Below, piece after piece: positions 1 through 6,380 of a stretch of 53,072 nucleotides of DNA. The translations under genes and the position numbers were made by a program. The stretch is from Thermoguttaceae bacterium (lineage in GTDB: Bacteria; Planctomycetota; Planctomycetia; Pirellulales; Thermoguttaceae). The notes under the pieces are model-generated. The model did not search any database. It saw only the letters and a list, made by a program, of their open reading frames with translations, and was not told the origin of the DNA. Position 1 is the stretch's first letter. Each line of letters starts with the position of its first letter. The stretch is taken from the NCBI GenBank assembly GCA_025062105.1, contig JANXAQ010000081.1, positions 1-53,072 of the forward strand. Reading direction: 5' to 3'.

Positions 1-1
1 G

Positions 2-457
2 GATGTGTCCATCCAATCCCAAATTATCAACCTCTTGGTACAACTCCGGGAACAATTTCACTTGACCTATCTATTGATTTCGCACGATCTTTCGGTCGTA
101 CAGTATCTTTCGGACCGGGTGGCGGTAATGTATTTAGGGCAGATTGTGGAACTGGCCGACTCGCTGGAGCTTTACCAAAATCCACTCCATCCTTATACGC
201 AGGCATTACTATCGGCCATTCCCACAATGACACCCAGCAAACAGCGGAACCGAATCGTACTGAGCGGCGATGTGCCCAGCCCTGTGAATCCGCCCTCTGG
301 CTGTCGGTTTCATCCCCGCTGCCCTCTGGCCCCAGAGCTATGCCGTAAGCACGACGATATTTGCAAGCGGGTGCCCCCAGAACTGATCGAAATCGATGGA
401 CATTTCGTCCGATGCCATGCGGTCAGCCCCCCTGCCAGCTCCTCCTCCTGCCAGTAA
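2..457 (+). CDS. OppF/DppF-type peptide ABC transporter ATPase, C-terminal part (5' end outside window)
   Basis: This is the C-terminal part of an ATP-binding subunit of an oligopeptide/dipeptide (or nickel) ABC importer, which powers uptake from the cytoplasmic face of the membrane. The frame is open to the window edge and begins just after Walker B with the D-loop (LDVSIQSQI). The switch histidine follows in [10 protein letters not shown]. The family's C-terminal oligopeptide extension is then clear: [15 protein letters not shown], and the Cys-containing segment [15 protein letters not shown]. Walker A and the LSGGQ signature lie upstream of the window. A GTG at base 5 could be read as a start, but it is internal to the domain. 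The tail after residue 140 is Ser/Pro-rich and ends in Cys-Gln. The family call is secure; the substrate cannot be told. Confidence 0.93.
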   Translation, partial: DVSIQSQIINLLVQLREQFHLTYLLISHDLSVVQYLSDRVAVMYLGQIVELADSLELYQNPLHPYTQALLSAIPTMTPSKQRNRIVLSGDVPSPVNPPSGCRFHPRCPLAPELCRKHDDICKRVPPELIEIDGHFVRCHAVSPPASSSSCQ

Positions 458-632
458 ACATTAGCCCCATCCTACAGTACAGCATGCAAGATCCTGAAAG
501 AACCGCCCAAGCCAGATGGAACTCCTTCGCCTCAGCCTGAAAGCAGGAAAGCCCACCCTCGGCAAATCCCAGACCATCTGCAGTGGACTAAAACCACCGA
601 AGGCCAGTAGGATAAGCTTTCCTCGGCCCTGG
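458..632. other. Intergenic spacer, nothing recognised
   Basis: No gene, terminator or promoter is convincing here. It leads from the OppF stop codon into the first family 1 element. Confidence 0.5.
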
Positions 633-780
633 CTCCACTTTTGCTCTTTTTGGCCTCTTGTGGAAAGAAAAAAGCCCTAACTTCTTGGAATTACGGCAGT
701 TAGGAAATTGGGTGAATAAAAGGAAAGGCCCCCGTAACTGCTGAGCGGAAAAGAAGTTAGGAAAATTGCCAAAAGTCGAA
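633..780. repeat. Family 1 short inverted-repeat element, copy A (diverged left end)
   Basis: This is a 148-bp copy of the window's commonest short element. The right end is GCCAAAAGTCGAA and the left end is a worn CTCCACTTTTGCT. The interior has the family landmarks GTTAGGAAATTG, GTGAATAAAAGG and CGTAACTGCTG. CTAAG follows on the right, but the left flank is CCTGG, so the target duplication is lost or old. The right flank supplies the stop codon of the lipoprotein gene on the opposite strand. Confidence 0.85.
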
Positions 781-1029
781 CTAAGGAGTAGGTGTGGTGT
801 AGGCACCGGGGCCAGGAACCACCGTCGTCGAGGGGGCCACCGTCGTAGGTGCCGGCGCACAAGGCGAACAAGTGGCGGGAGCAGCCATCATCATCGGCGC
901 ACAAGGATCAATAATCACCGGGTCGCATTCCTGCCGCCACCAAACGCCTCGAAACAGTCGGCCTTGTCGGCATCCAACCGCCGGAATTACTAAAGTCGCT
1001 ACAAGCAGCAAAACTAGAATTTTTCTCAT
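781..1029 (-). CDS. Small Cys/Pro/Thr-rich lipoprotein
   Basis: An 82-residue exported lipoprotein of unknown function. The N-terminus MRKILVLLLVATLVIPAVGC is a signal peptide ending in a lipobox with the lipidated Cys at residue 20. The mature part has several Cys (ECDP, DPCAP, TCSPCAP) and a Pro/Thr/Ala-rich tail. The start is chosen at 1029 because GGAAGGGAG lies about 8 bases upstream. The frame stays open for 42 further codons upstream, but that stretch has no signal-like features. The stop codon (TAG, bases 783-781) falls in the flank of a family 1 element, so the tail may have been trimmed or altered by that insertion. Short lipoproteins of this style are common in planctomycetes; I know no function for them. 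Confidence 0.7.
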   Translation of the reverse strand: MRKILVLLLVATLVIPAVGCRQGRLFRGVWWRQECDPVIIDPCAPMMMAAPATCSPCAPAPTTVAPSTTVVPGPGAYTTPTP

Positions 1030-1223
1030 TGTTCTCGCTCCCTTCCAATAGGAACACCTTTCGGTCGTGAGGTTGTCGCCAAGCAACTCTACACCATAAA
1101 ACCGCAGATGCAAATGCAACAGATGATTTTTTGCCACTTTTTCTATCTCGCCCAAGGTCTCAAAGTTGACTAAAAGCTACAATTGGATATACGCGAATAC
1201 TTCCCAGGCTAAGCCTTCGTTAG

Positions 1224-1318
1224 CTTAAGTTTTGCTATTTTTTTCCTAACTTGTTTTACCACATGAAGTTACAACGACACCTCCTTTTGTTCATGCAATT
1301 TCTTAACGGCAATAATTT
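1224..1318. repeat. Family 1 element, truncated reverse-oriented copy (B)
   Basis: The left end CTTAAGTTTTGCTATTTTT is followed by family interior sequence in reverse orientation (CCTAACTTGTTT, GAAGTTACAACGAC, CCTTTTGTTCATGCAATTTC). It stops about 95 bases in, where the next copy begins, so it was probably cut by that insertion. Confidence 0.7.
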
Positions 1319-1323
1319 CTAAG

Positions 1324-1463
1324 CTCGACTTTTGCCAATTTCCAGGGTGCAGCATTTTTTATCCTAACCGGAAAATATTAAAGTTAGCCAATTTGCTGGC
1401 CAAAGATTCCTCAAAACCTAACTCCTGGAAATAAAGGAACTTACAAAAATACCAAAAGTTGAG
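1324..1463. repeat. Family 1 element, diverged copy (B2)
   Basis: The left end CTCGACTTTTGCCAATTT is preceded by CTAAG, the usual target. The right end is ACCAAAAGTTGAG. The interior is decayed but keeps CTAACTCCTGGAAATAAAGG. The right flank (ATATAAG) only partly matches the left target. It is followed 16 bases later by a family 3 element. Confidence 0.7.
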
Positions 1464-1479
1464 ATATAAGAGCTTCTAA

Positions 1480-1590
1480 CGCTCTGTTGAAACCCTTTCC
1501 GGTCGGAGGGCTAAACACACCACAACTGAAGCAAAACCGACCCATATGCGAAAAACCTCTCCAGACTGCGGGCAACCTTTCAATAGAGCC
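1480..1590. repeat. Family 3 short element (111 bp) with 9-bp flanking duplication
   Basis: The ends are CGCTCTGTTGAAACC on the left and TTTCAATAGAGCC on the right, which are imperfect inverted repeats. The flanks are perfect 9-bp direct repeats, AGCTTCTAA at 1471-1479 and 1591-1599. The interior CCTTTCCGGTCGG and GCAAAACCGAC is shared with the copy at 8426. The right flank resembles that of the copy at 22913 beyond nine bases, so the two may lie in copies of a further repeat. Confidence 0.8.
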
Positions 1591-1752
1591 AGCTTCTAAC
1601 AAAATGAGTTTTCCCACCATCGCTCGAAGGGGGCAGTAGCACTTTAGAACCATCTAGATTTTCATTTTTCAGAGACGTTACCCACCTACCTCACTTCGGC
1701 TAAGATGCTTTGAGAAGCAGAGAGTTGCTTTTTGTCGGAGGAACAAACTTCT

Positions 1753-3300
1753 ATGGAAAAACTCTGGCTAGGTTTGCCGTGTGCAATCAGCTTTTGGGGT
1801 GTGCTGATGCCAGAGATTTTGGAAGGGATTTTATGGAAGGGGGAATGGGTTGGAAACCACTTTGGCTGCGCAGCACTCTTCTACCAAAAGGAAAAATTTT
1901 CCGAGAATTCGGAATTTTTCAACTACGAGGATTTTCTCCGAATTACTGGTATCAAAGGCTGTTGGGAAGGGTATCCAGATCGGAAACTCAACCACAGCCA
2001 TTCTGAAACTATCCAAGCAGATTCTATTGTTAAAATTGTTAAACCGGCCTCTGGAGAGGCTGTCCTGAAAAACATTATCTCGCTGCCAAGCACTGTACCG
2101 CCTATAGCCGCCAAAATCCCAGAAATCCCTGTTTTACCGAGTGTTGCAGGATGGACGAGAGAGCCTAAAAAACTCTTAGAAAGCAGTACCTTCCCATGTG
2201 GGCACAGCCTGTTAAGCTTCGGCCAGGAATTATTCCTGGCAGATTCCTTGCCTTCAAACTGGCACCAGGATCCAGACGGGTTAAAAGCAGAAGTTTGGGT
2301 CATTAACACGCAGGAGGCCCACTGGCAAAGCGATTTGCTTGAGGCCTTCTCTGGCATACAGTATTGGCGGCTTAAAGACTCCGATGCATGGCAACTGATA
2401 GGGCAAGAGAGCTTTTTTTCGGCATTGGCATCCCCGTTGCCAACGCTCATTTATATCCACGGTAACTGGACCGATCTGGCGACGGCTATCGAACAGGCAT
2501 GGACCCTCTGTGGCCCAGTTTGGAAAAGGGGAGATATTCGTCGGTTTCGATTGATCATTTGGTGTTGGCCAGCACAACGGACCGGAGCCCGGCTTCTGAC
2601 CGACCTTCGTTTCAAAGCGGGGCGCAGCGATGTGGAAGCCTATCTATTGGCCTTGCATCTGCAACAGATGCCTTCCGAGGAACCGATTCTTTTGGTCGGC
2701 TATAGTTTTGGCGCCCGGGTGATTACCGGGGCGTTGCATCTGGTAGGCGGCGGACGACTCATGAGCCGATCCTTACCAGCTGAGCATTCCATGGGATCGG
2801 AGCTCTATTCGGCCCCCCGTTCTGAGTTGGGCAGGTTATCAGGCCAGGACAATAAGGGTGGGTTGCCGGGGCAATTCCTTACCACCGACTCTAAAGCGGC
2901 ATGCGGGCTTAGGCCATCGGGGCGATTTCGAGCGATTTTGGTGGCGGCGGCCATCGGCAACGATTGGCTGCTGCCAGGCGGACGCCACCAGCACGCCCTT
3001 GCTAAAGTGGAAAAGATGTTGGTGACGGTCAACCGGCTGGATCCAGCTCTGCGCTGGTATGCCCGATTGGAACCCTGTGATAGCCCCGCCTTGGGATGGG
3101 CCGGACTGCCTGCAGACTATTGGAACACATGCGCAGCACTGCCAACAAACCCTTTAGCGAAAATCCAATGCCTCTGGGTAACCGCCACGGTAGGCAAGGT
3201 ACATAACTGGCGACTCTATTTCCAGACGTCCGAACTACAAGCTCGGCTGCCGGAATATCTTTTTACTTCGGGCGGTTTTAAACACCTCCCCTCTCCTTAG
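1753..3300 (+). CDS. Exported alpha/beta hydrolase-fold protein with two insertions
   Basis: A 515-residue alpha/beta hydrolase-type protein; substrate unknown. The nucleophile elbow is GYSFGAR with Ser about 318. An HGNWTD oxyanion-type motif sits about residues 236-241 after the hydrophobic strand PTLIYI. The start at 1753 is chosen because GGAGGA lies about 10 bases upstream; a TTG seven codons earlier is less likely. The first 25 residues are hydrophobic and could be a signal peptide. Residues about 102-153 are encoded by a complete 156-bp family 2 repeat, in frame. A second hydrophilic stretch, about residues 333-391, lies between the elbow and the next core strand RFRAILVAAAIG and is longer than this fold needs. 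The core resembles uncharacterised planctomycete hydrolases. The gene is flanked on both sides by short repeats. Confidence 0.75.
   Translation: MEKLWLGLPCAISFWGVLMPEILEGILWKGEWVGNHFGCAALFYQKEKFSENSEFFNYEDFLRITGIKGCWEGYPDRKLNHSHSETIQADSIVKIVKPASGEAVLKNIISLPSTVPPIAAKIPEIPVLPSVAGWTREPKKLLESSTFPCGHSLLSFGQELFLADSLPSNWHQDPDGLKAEVWVINTQEAHWQSDLLEAFSGIQYWRLKDSDAWQLIGQESFFSALASPLPTLIYIHGNWTDLATAIEQAWTLCGPVWKRGDIRRFRLIIWCWPAQRTGARLLTDLRFKAGRSDVEAYLLALHLQQMPSEEPILLVGYSFGARVITGALHLVGGGRLMSRSLPAEHSMGSELYSAPRSELGRLSGQDNKGGLPGQFLTTDSKAACGLRPSGRFRAILVAAAIGNDWLLPGGRHQHALAKVEKMLVTVNRLDPALRWYARLEPCDSPALGWAGLPADYWNTCAALPTNPLAKIQCLWVTATVGKVHNWRLYFQTSELQARLPEYLFTSGGFKHLPSP
2056..2211. repeat. Family 2 element lying in frame inside the hydrolase gene
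   Basis: The left end GAGGCTGTCCTGAAAAA matches copies at 3369 and 28292. The right end GGCACAGCCTG at 2201-2211 matches the right end of the 3369 copy. The length is exactly 156 bp (52 codons), the same as intact intergenic copies. The middle segment CCAAAATCCC...AATCCCTGTTTT also matches. No 3-bp duplication is visible, so this is an old insertion. Confidence 0.7.
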
Positions 3301-3368
3301 GTTGACGTTTGCCTTTTTGGCTTCGCACCGAACAGCCAACATCTAACTGCTTGGAACTATTGAACTTA

Positions 3369-3526
3369 GAGGCTGTCCTAAAAAGCATTTTCTATGATGA
3401 AAAGAGGTTTCCTTCCTCAATTCCCCAGAATCCCCAAAATCCCTGTTTCTAAGGAGTCTGAAGGGTAGGAGCCGGTCGTCCAAAACCCATGAGAAACCGC
3501 CCAAATCCCAATTTCAGCACAGCCTC
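3369..3526. repeat. Family 2 element with TTA duplication
   Basis: The ends are GAGGCTGTCCTAAAAA and TTTCAGCACAGCCTC, flanked by TTA at 3366-3368 and 3527-3529. Its right-hand junction is the insertion site of the next family 1 copy. Confidence 0.85.
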
Positions 3527-3530
3527 TTAG

Positions 3531-3678
3531 CTCGACTTTTGCCATTTTAGACCTTCTCCCTGCAGAGGAAAACTCTAAGTCCTTGTAGCTATTGGAGTTA
3601 GGAAATTGTGTGAACAAAAGGGACTCTCGTCGTAACTACTGGAAACAAGAGGAGTTAGGGAAAATGGCAAAAGTCGAG
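3531..3678. repeat. Family 1 element, intact copy C with CTTAG duplication
   Basis: A 148-bp copy with near-perfect terminal inverted repeats (CTCGACTTTTGCCATTTT left, AAAATGGCAAAAGTCGAG right). CTTAG is duplicated at 3526-3530 and 3679-3683. The left CTTAG consists of the last base of the neighbouring family 2 element, its TTA duplication and one further G. Confidence 0.93.
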
Positions 3679-3680
3679 CT

Positions 3681-3765
3681 TAGGAAATTGGAGCAACACC
3701 GGAATTCCTTGGAACTATCGAACTATCGGAAGGAAAAGCAGGTAGGAAAAATGCCAAAAGTCGAG
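3681..3765. repeat. Family 1 element, right-half fragment
   Basis: It starts at the family's internal TTAGGAAATTG and ends in ATGCCAAAAGTCGAG, so it is the right half of an element directly behind copy C. Confidence 0.75.
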
Positions 3766-3911
3766 CGAACCGCCTGTCTCGAAATGAAGACTTGGTGTTT
3801 TCCGATGGCTTTTCTAGTCTGCGAGGCAAAGGGGGCTTAAAATAAGAGGCGGCATGGGAGCTACTCTAGATAGAACACTCCTGTCGGTAAAATCCTTTTG
3901 GAGCCTCTGAA

Positions 3912-4060
3912 CGCCAGTTTTGCCACTTTGGGCCTCCTGCCTAAAAGAGGAAAGCACTCACTCCCTCTAATTATTGGAGTTAGGAAATTTGGTGAATAAA
4001 AGAAAATTTCGTTGTAACTCCAAGAGAACAAAGAAGTTAGGAAAATTGGCAAAAGTCGAG
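3912..4060. repeat. Family 1 element, copy D with CTGAA duplication
   Basis: A 149-bp copy. The left end is CGCCAGTTTTGCC and the right end GGCAAAAGTCGAG. CTGAA is duplicated at 3907-3911 and 4061-4065. The sequence before it (AGCCTCTGA) resembles the right end of a family 2 element followed by TGA. Confidence 0.88.
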
Positions 4061-4279
4061 CTGAAAAATCCAAAATATAGTGAATTCCATGAACTGTAAT
4101 GAACTTCATGGACTTTTGATTCTATGGGCGTTCCGGTTCCTAGCCGAAGGGTTACTATCTGTTGGCTGCTAGCAATGTTAGCAGCCGTAGGTCTTGGGTA
4201 AGAAGCACTACAGCTCAAAATGGGATAAAATATCTCCGTCGAATTCCGGAGGAGTTCGTTTTGCTCCTGGACTTTGGTC

Positions 4280-4715
4280 ATTTTTGTAACTTCTTTTTTA
4301 TCAAGGAGTTAGGCTTTTAAGATTCTTTGTACAGCAAATTTCCTCAACGTCCAATATTGTCAAAGGGTTAGCGTATCCAATAGGGGCTGTAAGCGGGAAA
4401 ATGGCAAAAGTCGCATCCAGCACTTTTCCCATGGTTGCAACTTTTTAATCTCAAAGTGTAGGCTTTGAGACTTCTTTATTCACCAATCTTCCTAAGGTCA
4501 ATATTTTCAGAAGGTTAGAACAACCAAAAGAGCAGTACCCCTAGAAAGAGGCAAAAGTCGATCTTTTCAAGACCAGCTTCTAAACGGCAGTTTTGCAATT
4601 TGGGATTCCCTGAAAGAAGAATTCTCTAATTGCCTGTAACTATTGGAATAAAGGAAATTGCGACAACAGCAGATATCGGCGTCACACCAGAGATAAAAGC
4701 AGTTAGAAAAAGTGT
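4280..4715. repeat. Cluster of decayed family 1 copies
   Basis: Three worn copies lie end to end. Recognisable pieces are GGGAAAATGGCAAAAGTCGC at 4394-4413, GAGGCAAAAGTCGATCTT near 4550-4567, and a left end GGCAGTTTTGCAATTTGGG near 4584 with interior GTAACTATTGGAATAAAGG. Boundaries are approximate. The last one runs into the open frame upstream of the aminotransferase, which is why the longer start of that gene is rejected. Confidence 0.6.
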
Positions 4716-4792
4716 CTGAGGCCGAGGTAAAACTTTTTGATCATTTGATCACCACACCGTTCTCCGTTACAGGAGGAAAGCTAAGGAATCCG

Positions 4793-5719
4793 ATGAGCGA
4801 GACTTCATTAGCATACATCAATGGGCGGTTTGTACCGGCCGACCAGTTAGCGATTTCGGTGATTGACGCTGGCTTCGTGCTTGGGGCAACGGTAACCGAG
4901 CAATTGCGGACTTTTGGAGGCCGATTGTTTCGCTTACAAGCGCATCTGGATCGGCTCTGGCGGTCGCTGGAGACGGTTGGGATTGAGCCGGGGCTTAGTC
5001 AAAACCAATTAGCTGAGCTGGCCACGGAGTTAGCGGCCCATAACCATCGGTTGCTAGAGCCGGGAGACGATCTCGGGTTAGGGATCTTTATAACGCCCGG
5101 ACCGTATTTGGGCTACTGTGGGCAGCCGGTGGAAGTTCGGCCAACGGTTTGTCTGCATACGTATCCGTTGGCATTTTGGCTTTGGGCCAGCAAGTATCGA
5201 CAAGGGCAGGCCTTATGGATAAGCTCGGTCCAGCAGGTGGACGAAGCCTGTTGGCCCGCGGCGCTAAAATGCCGGAGTCGGATGCATTATTACTTGGCCG
5301 ACCGAGAAGCCGCCCAGAAGGACCCCGGCAGCCGAGCGGTTCTGCTGGATCGAGAAGGCTTTATTACAGAAACCTCCACGGCGAATATTGTCATCTACCG
5401 AGCTGAGCAGGGGCTTGTCTCGCCACCGCAGGAGCGGATCTTGCCCGGCATTAGTTTGGAGATGCTTTTTCACTTAGCTCATGGGTTGGGCATTCCGACC
5501 GGATTCGGCCGCCTTCGGCCGGAAGATTTAACCTCTGCTGATGAAATTATGATCACAAGCACGCCGTTCTGTGTGCTGCCGATTACCCGTTTGCAAGGCC
5601 AGCCGGTGGCCAACGGCCAACCCGGCCCCATCTATCAAAAGCTTCTCCAAGCCTGGAGCAAAGAAGTAGGCATCGATATTGTCGCCCAAGCCGAACGGTT
5701 CACCCACCGCCCCGGCTGA
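4793..5719 (+). CDS. Class IV aminotransferase-like PLP enzyme (BCAT / D-amino-acid aminotransferase / ADC lyase superfamily)
   Basis: A 308-residue fold-type IV pyridoxal phosphate enzyme. Members transaminate branched-chain or D-amino acids, or release pyruvate from aminodeoxychorismate. The N-terminus is characteristic: YINGRFVPADQLAISVIDAGFVLGATVTE. The PLP lysine is the Lys in PAALKCRSRMHYY, about residue 160, and the conserved Glu is in ITETSTANIVIY, about residues 188-199, followed by ILPGISLEML. The start at 4793 follows an AAGGA about 5 bases upstream and an AGGAGG about 16 bases upstream. A longer in-frame GTG start at 4712 is rejected because it would be encoded by a repeat fragment. 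The length suits the family. The lysine neighbourhood is not diagnostic, so the exact reaction is open. Confidence 0.88.
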   Translation: MSETSLAYINGRFVPADQLAISVIDAGFVLGATVTEQLRTFGGRLFRLQAHLDRLWRSLETVGIEPGLSQNQLAELATELAAHNHRLLEPGDDLGLGIFITPGPYLGYCGQPVEVRPTVCLHTYPLAFWLWASKYRQGQALWISSVQQVDEACWPAALKCRSRMHYYLADREAAQKDPGSRAVLLDREGFITETSTANIVIYRAEQGLVSPPQERILPGISLEMLFHLAHGLGIPTGFGRLRPEDLTSADEIMITSTPFCVLPITRLQGQPVANGQPGPIYQKLLQAWSKEVGIDIVAQAERFTHRPG

Positions 5720-5899
5720 ATCCCCAGCTCCCAGCTGCTGCTAGCTAAGAAGCCCTCTCTGCTGGTTGGCTAATGTGAATAGCCCGTTTCCCCCTTCTCG
5801 TGGACTCTGCTTGTGACTTAATTTGACAGAGGGCGTTTTATAACCTACCGATTGTATTAGGGGGGATAGATTCCGCCCACCCGTGGCCGGTCAACCCAG
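5720..5899. other. Intergenic spacer, probable riboswitch promoter region
   Basis: No gene is seen. A promoter for the riboswitch transcript should lie here, but no box pair is convincing. Confidence 0.4.
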
Positions 5900-5901
5900 A
5901 A

Positions 5902-5990
5902 GAACCCGAAAAGGCAAACCGATCGCAAGGTCGGGGCGCAAAGCCATGGGACTCTCCGGCAGGAGAGTTCGCCAGGCTGCCGAAGGTGCT
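5902..5990 (+). promoter_or_regulatory. Cyclic di-GMP-I (GEMM) riboswitch
   Basis: The conserved elements occur in order. First is AAGGCAAACC at 5911-5920. Next comes the P2 helix CCGATC/GGTCGG closed by a GCAA tetraloop (5919-5934), then GGCGCAAAGCC at 5934-5944. A second hairpin follows, ACTCTCC/GGAGAGT (5951-5968), and finally GCCAGGCTGCCG (5971-5982). This matches the class I c-di-GMP aptamer: GGCAAACC, GNRA tetraloop, CGCAAAGCC and the GCC-rich closing strand. It lies about 390 bases ahead of a TadG-like gene, a typical kind of target for this second messenger (surface attachment and pili). Whether ligand binding turns expression on or off cannot be judged. Confidence 0.87.
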
Positions 5991-6073
5991 TCCAGGGCGA
6001 ATGCTAACGGGACTCTGCGAGCAGGGTGGATGTTCCTGCCCGAGAGAGCTCCGCCTAGTGGGAGGAAGTTGCC

Positions 6074-6341
6074 GATGCGCCTGCTGTTTGCGATCTGGTT
6101 GCCTCGTTGCTTTTCCCGAACCACCGAAGCTCTTCTTGGCCAAAGGCCCGAGATGGGGCATGTAGTTAGATGTCGCCATTGCCACCAGATTGGGGGGCAT
6201 TCGGGAAGAAATCCGAGGCTAGCTGTTGCTTGGCGGGCTTTTGCCTCTGGAGGCCTGCCTGTGGTGCCTTACCACTCTACCCAATGGGCTGCAGCAGTGG
6301 GCCAGCGGCTTACCATATCCGTTTATGGCTACCTTTTGTAA
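6074..6341 (+). CDS. Possible small protein between riboswitch and TadG-like gene
   Basis: An 88-codon frame starting MRLLFAIWLPRCF, with GGGAGGAA 8 bases before the ATG. It has one CxxC (CRHCHQI), no recognised domain and no clear signal peptide or membrane helix. The strong ribosome-binding site and its position between the aptamer and the next gene are the only support. It could equally be chance coding in a long untranslated leader. Confidence 0.3.
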
Positions 6342-6380
6342 TTTGTATTTGCTTTTTCGCCTGCTGGAAGGAGATGGACG

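Noticed and set aside
3679..3840. 82-codon frame after family 1 copy C
   Set aside because: It consists almost entirely of repeat sequence.
4712..4792. Longer N-terminus for the class IV aminotransferase
   Set aside because: The extra 27 codons are encoded by a decayed family 1 element, and the family N-terminus begins at 4793 with a nearby AAGGA.
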